Shown here piece after piece: positions 55,522-64,000 of a stretch of DNA of 64,000 nucleotides. The DNA comes from Edaphobacter flagellatus (GTDB lineage: Bacteria; Acidobacteriota; Terriglobia; Terriglobales; Acidobacteriaceae). The position numbers and the translations under genes are program-made. Positions within the stretch are counted from its first letter, which is position 1. Every line of letters begins with the position of its first letter. The stretch spans positions 310,001 to 374,000 of the forward strand of contig NZ_CP073697.1 in the NCBI RefSeq assembly GCF_025264665.1, given 5' to 3'. The notes beneath the pieces were generated by a model. It was not told the origin of the DNA, did not search any database, and saw only the letters and a program-made list of their open reading frames with translations.

Positions 55522-57099
55522 ATGGCTATTGAGATCGTTTCAAGCGACGACATCCGTTTCGAGAACATGGTTCACGGACAAAACGGACGCTTCCCTGCCA
55601 CCGTTCACGACCGCGCCAGCCGTATTGCACTATGCGACAACAGCGATGACGTCGCCGAAGCCCTCGAGCGCTTCGTGCATCAGGGCCTGCGTCCCACCGT
55701 GCGTTCTGGCGGACACTGCTACGAAGACTTCGTCGATAACAATCCTGGCGGCGCGATCATCGACGTCAGCATGATCTCCGGCACCGAGCCGCCGGCCAAC
55801 GGCCCGAAGTACCGTCTTGGCGCCGGAGCCACGCTCGGTCGCGCCTATGCCGACCTCTACAAGCGCGCGCTCGTCACCATCCCCGGAGGAACCTGCGGCC
55901 CTGTCGGCGCAGGCGGCCACATCACCGGAGGAGGCTACGGTCTTCTCTCCCGTCTGCATGGAGTCACACCGGACTGGGTCAGCGCCGTCGATGTCGTCAC
56001 CATCGATAACGCAGGAAAGGCCCACGTAATTCATGCCGACAAGCACAACAACTCCGACCTGCTGCGTGCCTGCCGCGGCGCGGGAGGAGGCAGCTTCGGC
56101 ATCGTCACCAACTTCTACTTCGACACGCTTCCCAAAGCCCCCACCGAAACACTGCGCGGAAACATCAGTTTCGACTGGGACGGCATGACCGAGGAGCGTT
56201 TTGCCCGCCTGCTCTACCTCTTCGGCAACTACTGGGAGACGCGCGGACAGGACCCCGATACCTGGGGACTGTTCTCCATCTTCAACCTCTCGCACCGCAG
56301 CTCCGGCCATCTGTCAATGAGCGTCACCTTCGTCAACCCCGACGGCACCGTCAACGACACGCGCGTCGTTGAGGAATACCTCGCCGTCTTCGATGAGTGC
56401 AAGCCCGTTGCCGAGATCTCGCGGCACCCGGTCATGGCCGAGCATCATCCTGAATCTCCCGCTCCCTCCAGCCCCGTTTGCCTCGCAAAGCACACGCTCA
56501 ACAAGAGCAGCTGGATCGAAGCCAACGCTCCCGCTGGAGGAGGATATGGTGGTGGTGGAAACAGACGCCCGGCGAATGCTCCGCCGCCAAGCCGCCGCCA
56601 CAAGTACAAATCCAGCTACATGCGCCGCGGCTTCACACGCGAAGAGGCTGCCGTCTTCTACAAGCACCTCAATCGCACCATCCCCGGAGTCGATCTCGCA
56701 GGTTGCACCGTGCTGTCAGACTCCTTCGGCGGAGCCGTCAACAAGAAGCAGCTCCTTGAAGAGACCTCTGTCGCGCAGCGCAACTCTGTTCTGAAGTGCC
56801 AGTTCATCGCCAGCTGGGCCGAGCCCTCGCAGGACGAAGGACACGCCCAGTGGATTCGCGACTTCTTCACCGAGCTCTACGGCAAGTCAACCGCCGGAGC
56901 GAGATACAACGGCACGCCCTTCTGGAGCAATGAGTACGAAGGCTGCTACATCAACTATCCCGACGCAGACATGGTGCAGCACGACTACTGGCCGCAGCTC
57001 TACTACGGCACAGCAGGTCTTCATCCATTCCTGCAAAGCGTCAAGAAGAAGTACGACCCCAACAACATCTTCCATCACGCGATGTCGATTCGCGCCTGA
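55522..57099 (+). CDS. berberine-bridge-enzyme-type FAD-linked oxidoreductase
   Basis: A 525-residue flavoprotein. The FAD domain shows RSGGHCYED with the histidine (His65) that attaches FAD, and TCGPVGAGGHITGGGYG where Cys125 fits the second, cysteinyl linkage, suggesting bicovalent FAD. The C-terminal BBE segment (KKYDPNNIFHHAMSIRA) is intact. A glycine/proline-rich insertion (about 56530-56600; GGGYGGGGNRRPANAPPPSR) interrupts the substrate domain. There is no signal peptide. Relatives oxidise sugars or secondary metabolites; the substrate is unknown. Confidence 0.88.
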   Translation: MAIEIVSSDDIRFENMVHGQNGRFPATVHDRASRIALCDNSDDVAEALERFVHQGLRPTVRSGGHCYEDFVDNNPGGAIIDVSMISGTEPPANGPKYRLGAGATLGRAYADLYKRALVTIPGGTCGPVGAGGHITGGGYGLLSRLHGVTPDWVSAVDVVTIDNAGKAHVIHADKHNNSDLLRACRGAGGGSFGIVTNFYFDTLPKAPTETLRGNISFDWDGMTEERFARLLYLFGNYWETRGQDPDTWGLFSIFNLSHRSSGHLSMSVTFVNPDGTVNDTRVVEEYLAVFDECKPVAEISRHPVMAEHHPESPAPSSPVCLAKHTLNKSSWIEANAPAGGGYGGGGNRRPANAPPPSRRHKYKSSYMRRGFTREEAAVFYKHLNRTIPGVDLAGCTVLSDSFGGAVNKKQLLEETSVAQRNSVLKCQFIASWAEPSQDEGHAQWIRDFFTELYGKSTAGARYNGTPFWSNEYEGCYINYPDADMVQHDYWPQLYYGTAGLHPFLQSVKKKYDPNNIFHHAMSIRA

Positions 57100-57103
57100 G
57101 CAG

Positions 57104-58288
57104 CTACTCGACTTCCTGCTTGGCGCGATATCCATCGCGTGCAATCACGGAATACTTCAGAGGCTTGTGCTTCTCGTCCTGCATCTGCAACGGGTGGCCT
57201 TCATTGTCGACCAGCTTCACCTGAATGCGCCGGTACGTGCCGTCGTTCTTATTGTTCGTCGGCCTATAGGTCAGCACATACTCGTTGCGGATCGAGTCGT
57301 TGATCTGCGAAAAGATATCTGGCAGCGCACCTTGAAACATTGGGTTGAAGCTTAGTCCGCCCGTCATCTGCGCGAAGGTCTTCATCTGGTTCTCCGCCTG
57401 CAGGTAGTCCAGCCGTGTCACCGGGCCCATCATGCCGCGCGAATCGGCCAGCTCGCGTACCAGAGCACCCGTGCCGATCGTAAAGATCGTCACATTCGGC
57501 GTCGCCTTCACCTTGGCGAGTATCTTGTCCAGCGTAATGCGCGAAAACGTATCGCGTCCCGTACCGATGAGCACGATGTACTTGCGGCCTTCGATACGGC
57601 TCAGCCTGTCCAGCGTCTCGTAAAGCGCGTCAAAAAGGTTCGTATCCGAAAACCCCGGAATCATCAGCGACGAAATCGCATCGCCGACCACCTGCTTGTT
57701 GTTCGTGAAGTCCGTCAGGATGTGCGTCTTCAGGTCATACGTAATGACCGCGATGTAATCATCCGGCTTCAGCGTATTGAAAAAGCTGTACGACGCATTT
57801 TGCATGTCGCGGATGAAGTAATAACTGTTCGCGGCAAACTCCAGCAGCATCACCGCCGTAATTGGTGTCTGCGCCATGCGCACACTGGTGATCGTCTGCG
57901 GCACGCCGTCTTCCAGCACCTGGAAGTTTCCCGCCTTCAGCCCGGGAACAAACTGGTGCGTCTTGTCGAGAATCACGTTGACGTCCAGATTGACGATCGG
58001 CACATCCACACGAATGGAGTATGTCTCGTTATTAGGATTTTTTATCTTAGGCTCAGCAGGTGCAGCCGGCGCGGGCGGAGGCGTATTGGCATCCTCACCC
58101 TCCTTTTTCTTTTTAAGCACGATTGGCCCGGAATCCGTATCTGGCCCCGCGGAATCGTCCGCCGGCTTCTGCTGTTGCGCCGGAGCCTGTGTACTCTGCG
58201 CAAACGCAACATACGGAAGGGCTGCAGCAAACCCGAACAGGAGAAGGACGACAGGGGCCGTACGGCGGAATCGCATCGAAAAAGTCAT
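57104..58288 (-). CDS. exported VWFA-related acidobacterial-domain protein
   Basis: A 394-residue protein with a signal peptide (TAPVVLLLFGFAAALPYVAFA), a Pro/Ala-rich linker with a KKKK patch, and the VWFA-related acidobacterial domain: IRVDVPIVNLDVNVILDKTH, FQVLEDGVPQTITSVRMAQT, then a VWA fold with KYIVLIGTGRDTFSRITLDK. The metal-site DxSxS motif is replaced by LEFAANS (about 57815-57850 on the minus strand), so metal binding is doubtful. The C terminus RNEYVLTYRPTN with GTYRRIQVKL is typical. Start 58288 is one of several possible ATGs. Confidence 0.82.
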   Translation of the reverse strand: MTFSMRFRRTAPVVLLLFGFAAALPYVAFAQSTQAPAQQQKPADDSAGPDTDSGPIVLKKKKEGEDANTPPPAPAAPAEPKIKNPNNETYSIRVDVPIVNLDVNVILDKTHQFVPGLKAGNFQVLEDGVPQTITSVRMAQTPITAVMLLEFAANSYYFIRDMQNASYSFFNTLKPDDYIAVITYDLKTHILTDFTNNKQVVGDAISSLMIPGFSDTNLFDALYETLDRLSRIEGRKYIVLIGTGRDTFSRITLDKILAKVKATPNVTIFTIGTGALVRELADSRGMMGPVTRLDYLQAENQMKTFAQMTGGLSFNPMFQGALPDIFSQINDSIRNEYVLTYRPTNNKNDGTYRRIQVKLVDNEGHPLQMQDEKHKPLKYSVIARDGYRAKQEVE

Positions 58289-58430
58289 CATCTGCAACTT
58301 TACTCCGTCCCTATTGGACGCGGGCAAAGAGTGTATGGAAACAGGTGCCTGAAGTCTCATCTGCCGCGTCTAACCAGACAGACCGATTCCCTGCTGGTAT
58401 TGCAGACAGGGACGCTCTAGTCTTGTAGAC

Positions 58431-60290
58431 GTGATGGACGATAGAAAGACGCGGTTGCTCGCCCCCTGCCTTGCCCTTGCCTTGGCCGTGGCCTGCGCTG
58501 CTTCCGCTTTGCTGGCACAAACCACCTCTGTATCTTCTCCCGCTGCATCCGCTCTGCCGCCGACAGCCGCAGCAGCCATGGGAACCAGCGGCATGCGCGT
58601 CTTCCCCCTCTCTGAGATTCGCCGCGGCCAGCAGGGCGTCGCGTACACCGTCTTCGAAGGCGTCAATCCCGAACCCATGCAGGTCGAAATCCTCGGCGTA
58701 CTCAAGGACTCCCTCGGCCCCGGGCAGGACATGATCCTCGCTCGCCTGCACGGCGCCAAGCCTGAGTTCACCGGCGTCGTCGCCGGCATGAGCGGCAGCC
58801 CCGTCTACATCGACGGACGTCTCGTCGGCGCCCTCAGCTACCGCATCGGCCAGTTCAGCAAAGAACCCATCGCAGGCATCACGCCGATTGAGCAGATGCT
58901 CGAAGTACGCGACGGCGAGATTCGCCCCGCTGCGGCAAAAAGCTCAAGACCGCAAACCACCGAACAGGCTTCCACCGTTACCAAGTCAGGCGTCGAGATG
59001 CAGGCAATGGAAACACCTCTGGTCTTCAGCGGCTTCGGCCAGGACGTCATCGATCGCTTCGGCGACCGCTTCCGCGCTATGGGCCTCACACCCGTCGCAG
59101 GGCTGGGCAGTGCCGATTCAAAAGCCTCACAGCCCGAGCCGCTCGTCCCCGGTTCAGCCGTCAGCGCCATCCTCGTGCGCGGCGATCTCTCCGTCGCAGG
59201 CACATGCACCGTCACCTACGTCGACCCGACACATCTGCTTGCCTGCGGTCACCCCATCACACAATACGGCCCTGTCGATATGCCGATGACCAAGGCGAAC
59301 GTGGTAGCAACATTGCCCTCGCCGCTTAACGCCTTCAAGATCGTCAACACGACAGAGACCGTCGGCGCCTTCACCGAAGACCGCGCCTCCGCCATCATGG
59401 GACGCTTCGGCGCCAGGGCGCGCATGATTCCCGTCACCGTCGAAGTAACGCAACCCCCAGCCACCTCTTCCGCCGGAGCGGCAGCAAAGACGAAGACCTT
59501 CCGCTTCGAGGTGCTCGACAACCGCCAGCTCACCCCATCCGCGATGCTCGTCTCTGTCTATCAGAGCCTCCAGGGCACCAACACCGCAGCCGCCGAGATG
59601 AGCTATCAGCTCACCGGAGAGCTCAGCGTCGCCGGGCAGCCCACCATTCATCTGGCCGGCATGGTCGCGCAAAACGATCTCAATCCCGCTGCCATCAACG
59701 CTGCGCTCTTCGTCAACGACCGCTTCAGCCGCGTCTACGGCAACGCACTCGAGCAGCCCGTTGTCACCGGCCTCAAGCTGCGTATGGAAGGCATCCCCGA
59801 GCGTCGCACCGCCGTCATCGAGTCCGCGCGTCTCAGCACCATCGAGGCACGCCCCGGCGACACCATCGAAGTTGAAGCCACCATCGCTCCCTACCAGTCC
59901 GAAGCCAGGGTCGTGCGCCTGAAAGTTCCCCTGCCGCCCGATCTCTCGCCAGGCCAGATCCGCGTGCTCATCAGCGATGGAGCCGCCGTCGATCGCATCG
60001 CCACAGGACAAGGACAGCAGCGCGCCGTCGGACTGGCCGACACCGTCGCGCAGATCAACCGCATGCACGCCAACGATCGCATCTACGTCACGCTGCTCGA
60101 CAAGACCGCACAGGCCGTACTCGACGGCCAGGCACTTCCCGGCCTGCCGCTCTCCATGGCCAATGTCCTCGCTCCACTCAAGGACGCGCAGAAGATGCAG
60201 CTCAGCGGCGAAAGCATGGTCGAGGCCGCCTCCGCCTCCACGGGCTATGCCATCAGCGGCTCGCAGGTCCTCAATCTCACTGTCCGCTAA
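58431..60290 (+). CDS. SpoIVB peptidase S55 domain-containing exported protein
   Basis: A 619-residue protein with a signal peptide (CLALALAVACAASALLAQ), an N-terminal MRVFPLSEIRRGQQGVAYTV block and the S55 serine motif AGMSGSPVYIDGRLVGALSY (Ser123 candidate). A second block, DPTHLLACGHPITQYGPVDM, resembles the histidine-containing region of SpoIVB-type proteases. The C-terminal half is beta-rich and unassigned. S55 proteases cleave envelope substrates in Bacillus sporulation; in a non-sporulating Gram-negative the target is unknown. Confidence 0.85.
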   Translation: MMDDRKTRLLAPCLALALAVACAASALLAQTTSVSSPAASALPPTAAAAMGTSGMRVFPLSEIRRGQQGVAYTVFEGVNPEPMQVEILGVLKDSLGPGQDMILARLHGAKPEFTGVVAGMSGSPVYIDGRLVGALSYRIGQFSKEPIAGITPIEQMLEVRDGEIRPAAAKSSRPQTTEQASTVTKSGVEMQAMETPLVFSGFGQDVIDRFGDRFRAMGLTPVAGLGSADSKASQPEPLVPGSAVSAILVRGDLSVAGTCTVTYVDPTHLLACGHPITQYGPVDMPMTKANVVATLPSPLNAFKIVNTTETVGAFTEDRASAIMGRFGARARMIPVTVEVTQPPATSSAGAAAKTKTFRFEVLDNRQLTPSAMLVSVYQSLQGTNTAAAEMSYQLTGELSVAGQPTIHLAGMVAQNDLNPAAINAALFVNDRFSRVYGNALEQPVVTGLKLRMEGIPERRTAVIESARLSTIEARPGDTIEVEATIAPYQSEARVVRLKVPLPPDLSPGQIRVLISDGAAVDRIATGQGQQRAVGLADTVAQINRMHANDRIYVTLLDKTAQAVLDGQALPGLPLSMANVLAPLKDAQKMQLSGESMVEAASASTGYAISGSQVLNLTVR

Positions 60291-60398
60291 GGCCTTAGCT
60301 ATCTCCAGGAACTGGCTGACTTTTACCTGGTGCCGATGTTGTAGCATCGATTCATAGTCGTCGGCACGATGCCAGCGCAAGAAAAGGACCACCTTTCA

Positions 60399-61406
60399 AT
60401 GAATGACATCCATGGATTGGCTGTGCACGCGGCCGGTGCGCAACTGCTGCCCTACAAGTACGATGCTGGCGAGCTGAAGCCCAACGAGGTTGAGATCAAG
60501 ATCTCCCACTGCGGCGTCTGTCACAGCGACGTCCATCTCATCGACAACGACTGGGGCGTCAGCAAGTATCCCTTCATTCCCGGCCACGAGATCATCGGCA
60601 CCGTCATCGCCATGGGTTCGGATGTCCGCGACCGCACCGTCGGTCAGCGCGTTGGCGTCGGCTGGCAGGCCGACAGTTGCGGCATCTGCGAGTGGTGCCT
60701 CCAGGGCGACGAGCATCTCTGCGCCCAGTCCCAGCCCACCTGTGTCGGACGCAACGGCGGCTTTGCCGAAAAAGTCCGCGTCAACTCGCGCTTCGCCATT
60801 CCCGTGCCTGACGCGCTCGATAGCGAAAACGCCTCGCCGCTGCTCTGCGGAGGCATCACTGTCTACAGCCCGCTCCGCAACCACGGCGTTCGCCCCTCAT
60901 CGCGCGTCGGGGTCATCGGCATTGGCGGCCTGGGACACATGGGCATCCAGTTCGCCCGCGCCTTCGGAGCCGAGGTCACCGCCTTCTCCACCACAAAGGA
61001 CAAAGAAGACGAAGCTCGCCAGCTCGGCGCACATCACTTCGTCAACACCCGCGATACCGGCGCGCTCAAGAAAGTCGCCGGTGGGTTCGACTTCCTTCTC
61101 TCCACCGTCAGCGCCGATCAGGACTGGGCCAGTTACATTAACGCCCTGCGTCCCAAGGGAACACTCTGCATCGTCGGTGTACCGCCCTCCGGCATCCAGC
61201 TGCAGGCCTTCCCACTCATCTCCGGACAGCGCGCCGTCTCCGGCAGTCCTACCGGCAGCCCACGCGATCTCCACGAGATGCTCAACGTCGCCGCGCGCCA
61301 CAAGGTCAAGGCCATCACCGAGCGCTTCGCCATGTCCAAAGCCAACGACGCCGTCGCCAGGGTCAAGAAGAACCAGGTGCGCTACCGCGCCGTGCTCGCC
61401 AACTAA
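60399..61406 (+). CDS. zinc-dependent NAD(P) alcohol dehydrogenase (YahK/CAD-like)
   Basis: A 335-residue MDR enzyme with catalytic-zinc motif HCGVCHSDVH, GHEIIG, the structural-zinc cysteines in DSCGICEWCLQGDEHLC, and cofactor motif GIGGLGHMGIQFARAFG. The SGIQLQAF and SGSPTGSPRDLHEML segments match the YahK/cinnamyl-alcohol-dehydrogenase-like group, which reduces aldehydes with NADPH. Start 60399 has AAAAGGA upstream; a terminator follows. Confidence 0.92.
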   Translation: MNDIHGLAVHAAGAQLLPYKYDAGELKPNEVEIKISHCGVCHSDVHLIDNDWGVSKYPFIPGHEIIGTVIAMGSDVRDRTVGQRVGVGWQADSCGICEWCLQGDEHLCAQSQPTCVGRNGGFAEKVRVNSRFAIPVPDALDSENASPLLCGGITVYSPLRNHGVRPSSRVGVIGIGGLGHMGIQFARAFGAEVTAFSTTKDKEDEARQLGAHHFVNTRDTGALKKVAGGFDFLLSTVSADQDWASYINALRPKGTLCIVGVPPSGIQLQAFPLISGQRAVSGSPTGSPRDLHEMLNVAARHKVKAITERFAMSKANDAVARVKKNQVRYRAVLAN

Positions 61407-61434
61407 CGTTTCCCATACACACCGTGTCTGAAAG

Positions 61435-61466
61435 AGGCGGAGAGTTCATCTCTCCGCCTTTGCACT
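61435..61466 (+). terminator. rho-independent terminator of the alcohol dehydrogenase gene
   Basis: AGGCGGAGAG (61435-61444) pairs perfectly with CTCTCCGCCT (61450-61459) around TTCAT, followed by TTGCACTTT. Confidence 0.75.
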
Positions 61467-61492
61467 TTCCCCTGCATTAGACTCAGAGGACG

Positions 61493-63745
61493 ATGACCGA
61501 AAGAAGACTGCTCCAGCGTTTCGTGGGCTTCGCTGCACTGGCCGGACTCTCCGCCACCCTCTCCCTTCCCGCCGCCGCGCAGGGAACCAGGCTCTGGACC
61601 GTCGACCGCTACGACTCCATGGAGCGCGGCACCACGGACGGCGTCGCCATCCGCAACGATGGACGCCTCGAAGCTGGCCCCGCAACCACACCGGTCTACG
61701 ACACCACCAGGAGCTATGCCTGGTCGCTCGCCTCCGACTCTGCCGGAAACGCCTACCTCGGCCTCGGCGGCAGTACCGCGGGTTCAGCCCTCGTCATGCG
61801 CGTCGCACGCGACGGCAAATCGACGAAGCTCTTTGAAGCCCACGAGCTCGCCATCCAGGCGCTCGCCGTCACCGCGGAGGGCCCCGTCATCGCCGCCACC
61901 TCGCCCGACGGCAAGGTCTACCGCATCCCTAGCAACGGCGGCACAGCATCCACACTCTTCGACCCCGCAGCCACAGCCGAGAAACCCAAGTACCTCTGGG
62001 ACGTCGCCGCCAGTCCCTCCGGCGACATCTTCGTCGCAGCCGGAGCACCTGCCGCCGTCTACCGCATCCCTGCAGGCAGCACCAAGCCTGAGCTTCTCTT
62101 CAAGACCGCCGACCAGCACATCCGCTGCCTCCTCCTCGCTCCCGACGGAACCCTCTACGCAGGCTCCGACGGCGCAGGTGTCGTCTACCGCATCGATACA
62201 AAAGCACCGCAGGCCAAACCCTTCGCCATCTACGCTGCTCCGCGCCGCGAGATCACCTCCCTCGCGCTCGACACCGACGGCAGCCTCTACGTCGCGGGAG
62301 TCGGCAGCAAAGGCGCGACTCCCCTGCCACCGCTTCCCATCACCGGCAACGTCGGCGTCTCCATCACCTTCGTGCAGCCTGCCTCCTCCAGCGCCGCAGG
62401 AGCCAACACCCTCGTCCCCGAAGGCAGCGACATCTACCGCATCGCCAAAGACGGCACGCCGCTCCGCCTCACCCAGCTCAAAGACGACGTCGTCTACTCC
62501 CTCGCCCTCCGTAAAGGAGCACTCTACGCCGCAACCGGCAACCGCGGACGCATCTACAAAATCGATACCGCCACGCCAGGCCGTTTCACCGACGCCACAC
62601 ACCTCGACGCCGCGCAGGGCATGGCCTTCGCCCCCGCCAAAGACGGCCTCTACGTCGCCACCAGCAACAGCGCCAAACTTTTCCTCCTCGGCGACGCGCC
62701 CGCAAAAGAATCCACCTACACCAGCGAAGTCTTCGACACGCAAAGCTTCTCCCAGTGGGGACGCGTCGAAACCCGCGCCGACGGCGCAGGCTATGAACTG
62801 TGGATACGCAGCGGCAACGTCGAAAGCCCGCTCATGGGCTGGAGCGACTGGGCACGCGTCGGCGCCGACGGCTCCGTCTCCGTTCCAGCAGGACGCTTCG
62901 CGCAATGGAAGGCCATCCTGCGGCCATCCGCTCCCGCCGCCAGCATCGACGCCGTCGGACTCAACTACCTCACCCGCAACGTAGCTCCCGTCGTCGATGA
63001 GATCGCCATCCAGCCCGGCGCGCGCATGCCCGCCGGCGGAGGCATTCCTCCCAACACCACCGTGCAGGTTGCCTTCCCGCAGCCCGCCGGCTCGCCCATC
63101 GTCAGCTTCCAGCAGGATGCCAGCACCGCGCCGCTCACCGCGCAAAAGGACAAGACCGCCATGACGGTCCGCTGGCTCGCCCACGACGACAACGGCGACG
63201 ACCTGCTCTTCTCCGTCTGGTATCGCGGCGTCGATGAAAAAAACTGGCGGCTGCTCAAAGACAAGATCGGCGAACGCTTCCTCAGCTTCGACGCAGCCCT
63301 GCTACCCGACGGCAGCTACAACCTCAGGATCATCGCCAGCGACTCGCCCTCGCACACCGCCTCCGACGCGCTTACCGGCGAGCGCGAAAGTTCCGTCTTC
63401 GTAGTCGACACCACACCGCCGGTCCCCGGCACACTCACGGCGACGCTGGTTCCGGCAGTCGCAGGCACGCCGCAGAAGATCCACGCCACACTCGATGCCC
63501 GCGATGCGACTTCGCCCATCGCGCATGCCGAATACTCCGTCGACGCTGGCCCATGGCAGTACCTCGAGCCCGTCGGCAAAGTCTCCGACTCGCTCTCCGA
63601 ACACTACGACTTCACCGGCGAAATCCCCGCCGCCACAACTCCCGTGGCCGACGCGCACGAGCACATCATCGCCGTCCGCATCTACGACCGCTACGACAAT
63701 ATGGCGGCCGTGAAAGCAGTCGTTACCACGGCGGTAGCCCGGTGA
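61493..63745 (+). CDS. exported beta-propeller protein with Ig-like C terminus
   Basis: A 750-residue protein. Signal peptide (LAGLSATLSLPAAAQG), then repeated propeller blades with the pattern G-VYRI--------LF (DGKVYRIPSNGGTASTLFDP, then APAAVYRIPAGSTKPELLF, GAGVVYRIDTKAPQAKPF, RGRIYKIDTATPGRFTD). The C-terminal third has fibronectin/Ig-like features (VDTTPPVPGTLTATLVPAVA). Such proteins are secreted and bind partners or ligands; no catalytic motif is visible. The stop overlaps the next start (GTGA), so the two genes are translationally coupled. Confidence 0.82.
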   Translation: MTERRLLQRFVGFAALAGLSATLSLPAAAQGTRLWTVDRYDSMERGTTDGVAIRNDGRLEAGPATTPVYDTTRSYAWSLASDSAGNAYLGLGGSTAGSALVMRVARDGKSTKLFEAHELAIQALAVTAEGPVIAATSPDGKVYRIPSNGGTASTLFDPAATAEKPKYLWDVAASPSGDIFVAAGAPAAVYRIPAGSTKPELLFKTADQHIRCLLLAPDGTLYAGSDGAGVVYRIDTKAPQAKPFAIYAAPRREITSLALDTDGSLYVAGVGSKGATPLPPLPITGNVGVSITFVQPASSSAAGANTLVPEGSDIYRIAKDGTPLRLTQLKDDVVYSLALRKGALYAATGNRGRIYKIDTATPGRFTDATHLDAAQGMAFAPAKDGLYVATSNSAKLFLLGDAPAKESTYTSEVFDTQSFSQWGRVETRADGAGYELWIRSGNVESPLMGWSDWARVGADGSVSVPAGRFAQWKAILRPSAPAASIDAVGLNYLTRNVAPVVDEIAIQPGARMPAGGGIPPNTTVQVAFPQPAGSPIVSFQQDASTAPLTAQKDKTAMTVRWLAHDDNGDDLLFSVWYRGVDEKNWRLLKDKIGERFLSFDAALLPDGSYNLRIIASDSPSHTASDALTGERESSVFVVDTTPPVPGTLTATLVPAVAGTPQKIHATLDARDATSPIAHAEYSVDAGPWQYLEPVGKVSDSLSEHYDFTGEIPAATTPVADAHEHIIAVRIYDRYDNMAAVKAVVTTAVAR

Positions 63746-64000
63746 CTGGAGCCGCCGGAGTCGACCAGCAGACACGACGCGGTGTCGGTCGCTTCAATCT
63801 CTACGATCCCGACTTCCTGCTCCTCGTCGTCGACCTCATGGGAGTCTTCGTCTTTGCCGTCGAAGGCGGGCTCGCCGCCATCCGCTCCAACCTCGACGTC
63901 CTAGGCCTGCTTGTCATCTCATTCGTTACCGCGCTCGGCGGAGGCATGATCCGCGACCTGCTTATTGGGGCCATCCCGCCCAACAGCGTCCGCGACTGGC
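63742..64000 (+). CDS. trimeric intracellular cation channel (TRIC)/UPF0126 family protein, 3' partial
   Basis: The frame starts at a GTG that overlaps the upstream stop by four bases and runs off the window end. Eighty-six residues are visible: a soluble N terminus, then VDLMGVFVFAVEGGLAAIRS, LDVLGLLVISFVTALGGGMI and RDLLIGAIPPNSVRDW, the TRIC/UPF0126 repeat with its glycine-rich GGG--RD signature. Relatives (YicG-like) are membrane cation channels. The rest of the protein is outside the window. Confidence 0.85.
   Translation, partial: MTGAAGVDQQTRRGVGRFNLYDPDFLLLVVDLMGVFVFAVEGGLAAIRSNLDVLGLLVISFVTALGGGMIRDLLIGAIPPNSVRDW

Noticed and set aside
61784..63184. 466-codon minus-strand frame opposite the propeller gene
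   Set aside because: Glycine, alanine and valine-rich without domains; the plus strand has a signal peptide and regular blade repeats.

Overview
The window looks like chromosomal DNA of an acidobacterium (Acidobacteriota, Terriglobia, near Granulicella, Terriglobus or Edaphobacter). This rests on family content: a giant choice-of-anchor-D repeat protein, a VWFA-related acidobacterial domain protein, TonB-dependent receptors with an N-terminal carboxypeptidase-regulatory-like domain, a SpoIVB-type S55 peptidase protein in a Gram-negative lpxB background, and high GC. No prophage, IS element, CRISPR array, tRNA or rRNA was recognised. Genes are tightly packed on both strands, and four tail-to-tail pairs overlap at their 3' ends.

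Layout. 1-5.1 kb: 3' part of a giant repeat protein. 5.1-9.4 kb: ribBA with an unusual cyclohydrolase II motif, a small basic protein, an S10 carboxypeptidase-like protein, a rhodanese and a low-GC TonB-C protein. 9.5-13.4 kb: recQ with two HRDC domains whose linkers are encoded by dispersed repeats, a thioesterase and a glycosyltransferase. 13.6-15.7 kb: pdxS and pdxT for PLP, split by a 490-base spacer. 15.7-17.2 kb: an ECF sigma factor, its probable membrane anti-sigma partner and a divergent membrane protein, all controlled from a symmetric pair of ECF-type promoters. 17.2-21.1 kb: an SDR, a secreted protein, and groES-groEL under a CIRCE operator. 21.2-28 kb: a Gfo/Idh/MocA oxidoreductase, a VWA protein, a TonB receptor under a cobalamin riboswitch, and a quinone oxidoreductase. 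28-31.8 kb: a glycosyltransferase, then purine nucleoside phosphorylase and uridine kinase (nucleoside salvage). 31.7-34.2 kb: an olsB-like N-acyltransferase flanked by two plsC-like O-acyltransferases, likely ornithine-lipid synthesis. 34.2-38.3 kb: DUF2062, S1/P1 nuclease, nicotinate phosphoribosyltransferase and a bacterial deoxyhypusine-synthase-like protein. 38.7-41.3 kb: a complete phosphorelay (hybrid kinase, response regulator, Hpt). 41.4-51.4 kb: a GH88/105 protein, a collagen-like adhesin, phosphoglucomutase, a second TonB receptor and an alginate-lyase-family protein. 51.4-64 kb: YdeI family, lpxB, a pseudo-M1 peptidase, a BBE-type flavoprotein, a VWA protein, an S55 protein, a zinc alcohol dehydrogenase, a propeller protein and the start of a TRIC-family channel.

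Most interesting signals: (i) a three-block leader element shared by pdxT and the purine nucleoside phosphorylase gene, including a 21-base perfect match; (ii) the mirror-image ECF promoter pair, where the sigma gene may be leaderless; (iii) two dispersed-repeat sequences read in frame as linkers in RecQ; (iv) an M1 aminopeptidase-like protein that has lost its zinc-binding and catalytic residues; (v) RibBA whose GTP cyclohydrolase II half lacks the usual RQEGRGIGL motif. All functional calls come from reading motifs by eye; no database search was run.
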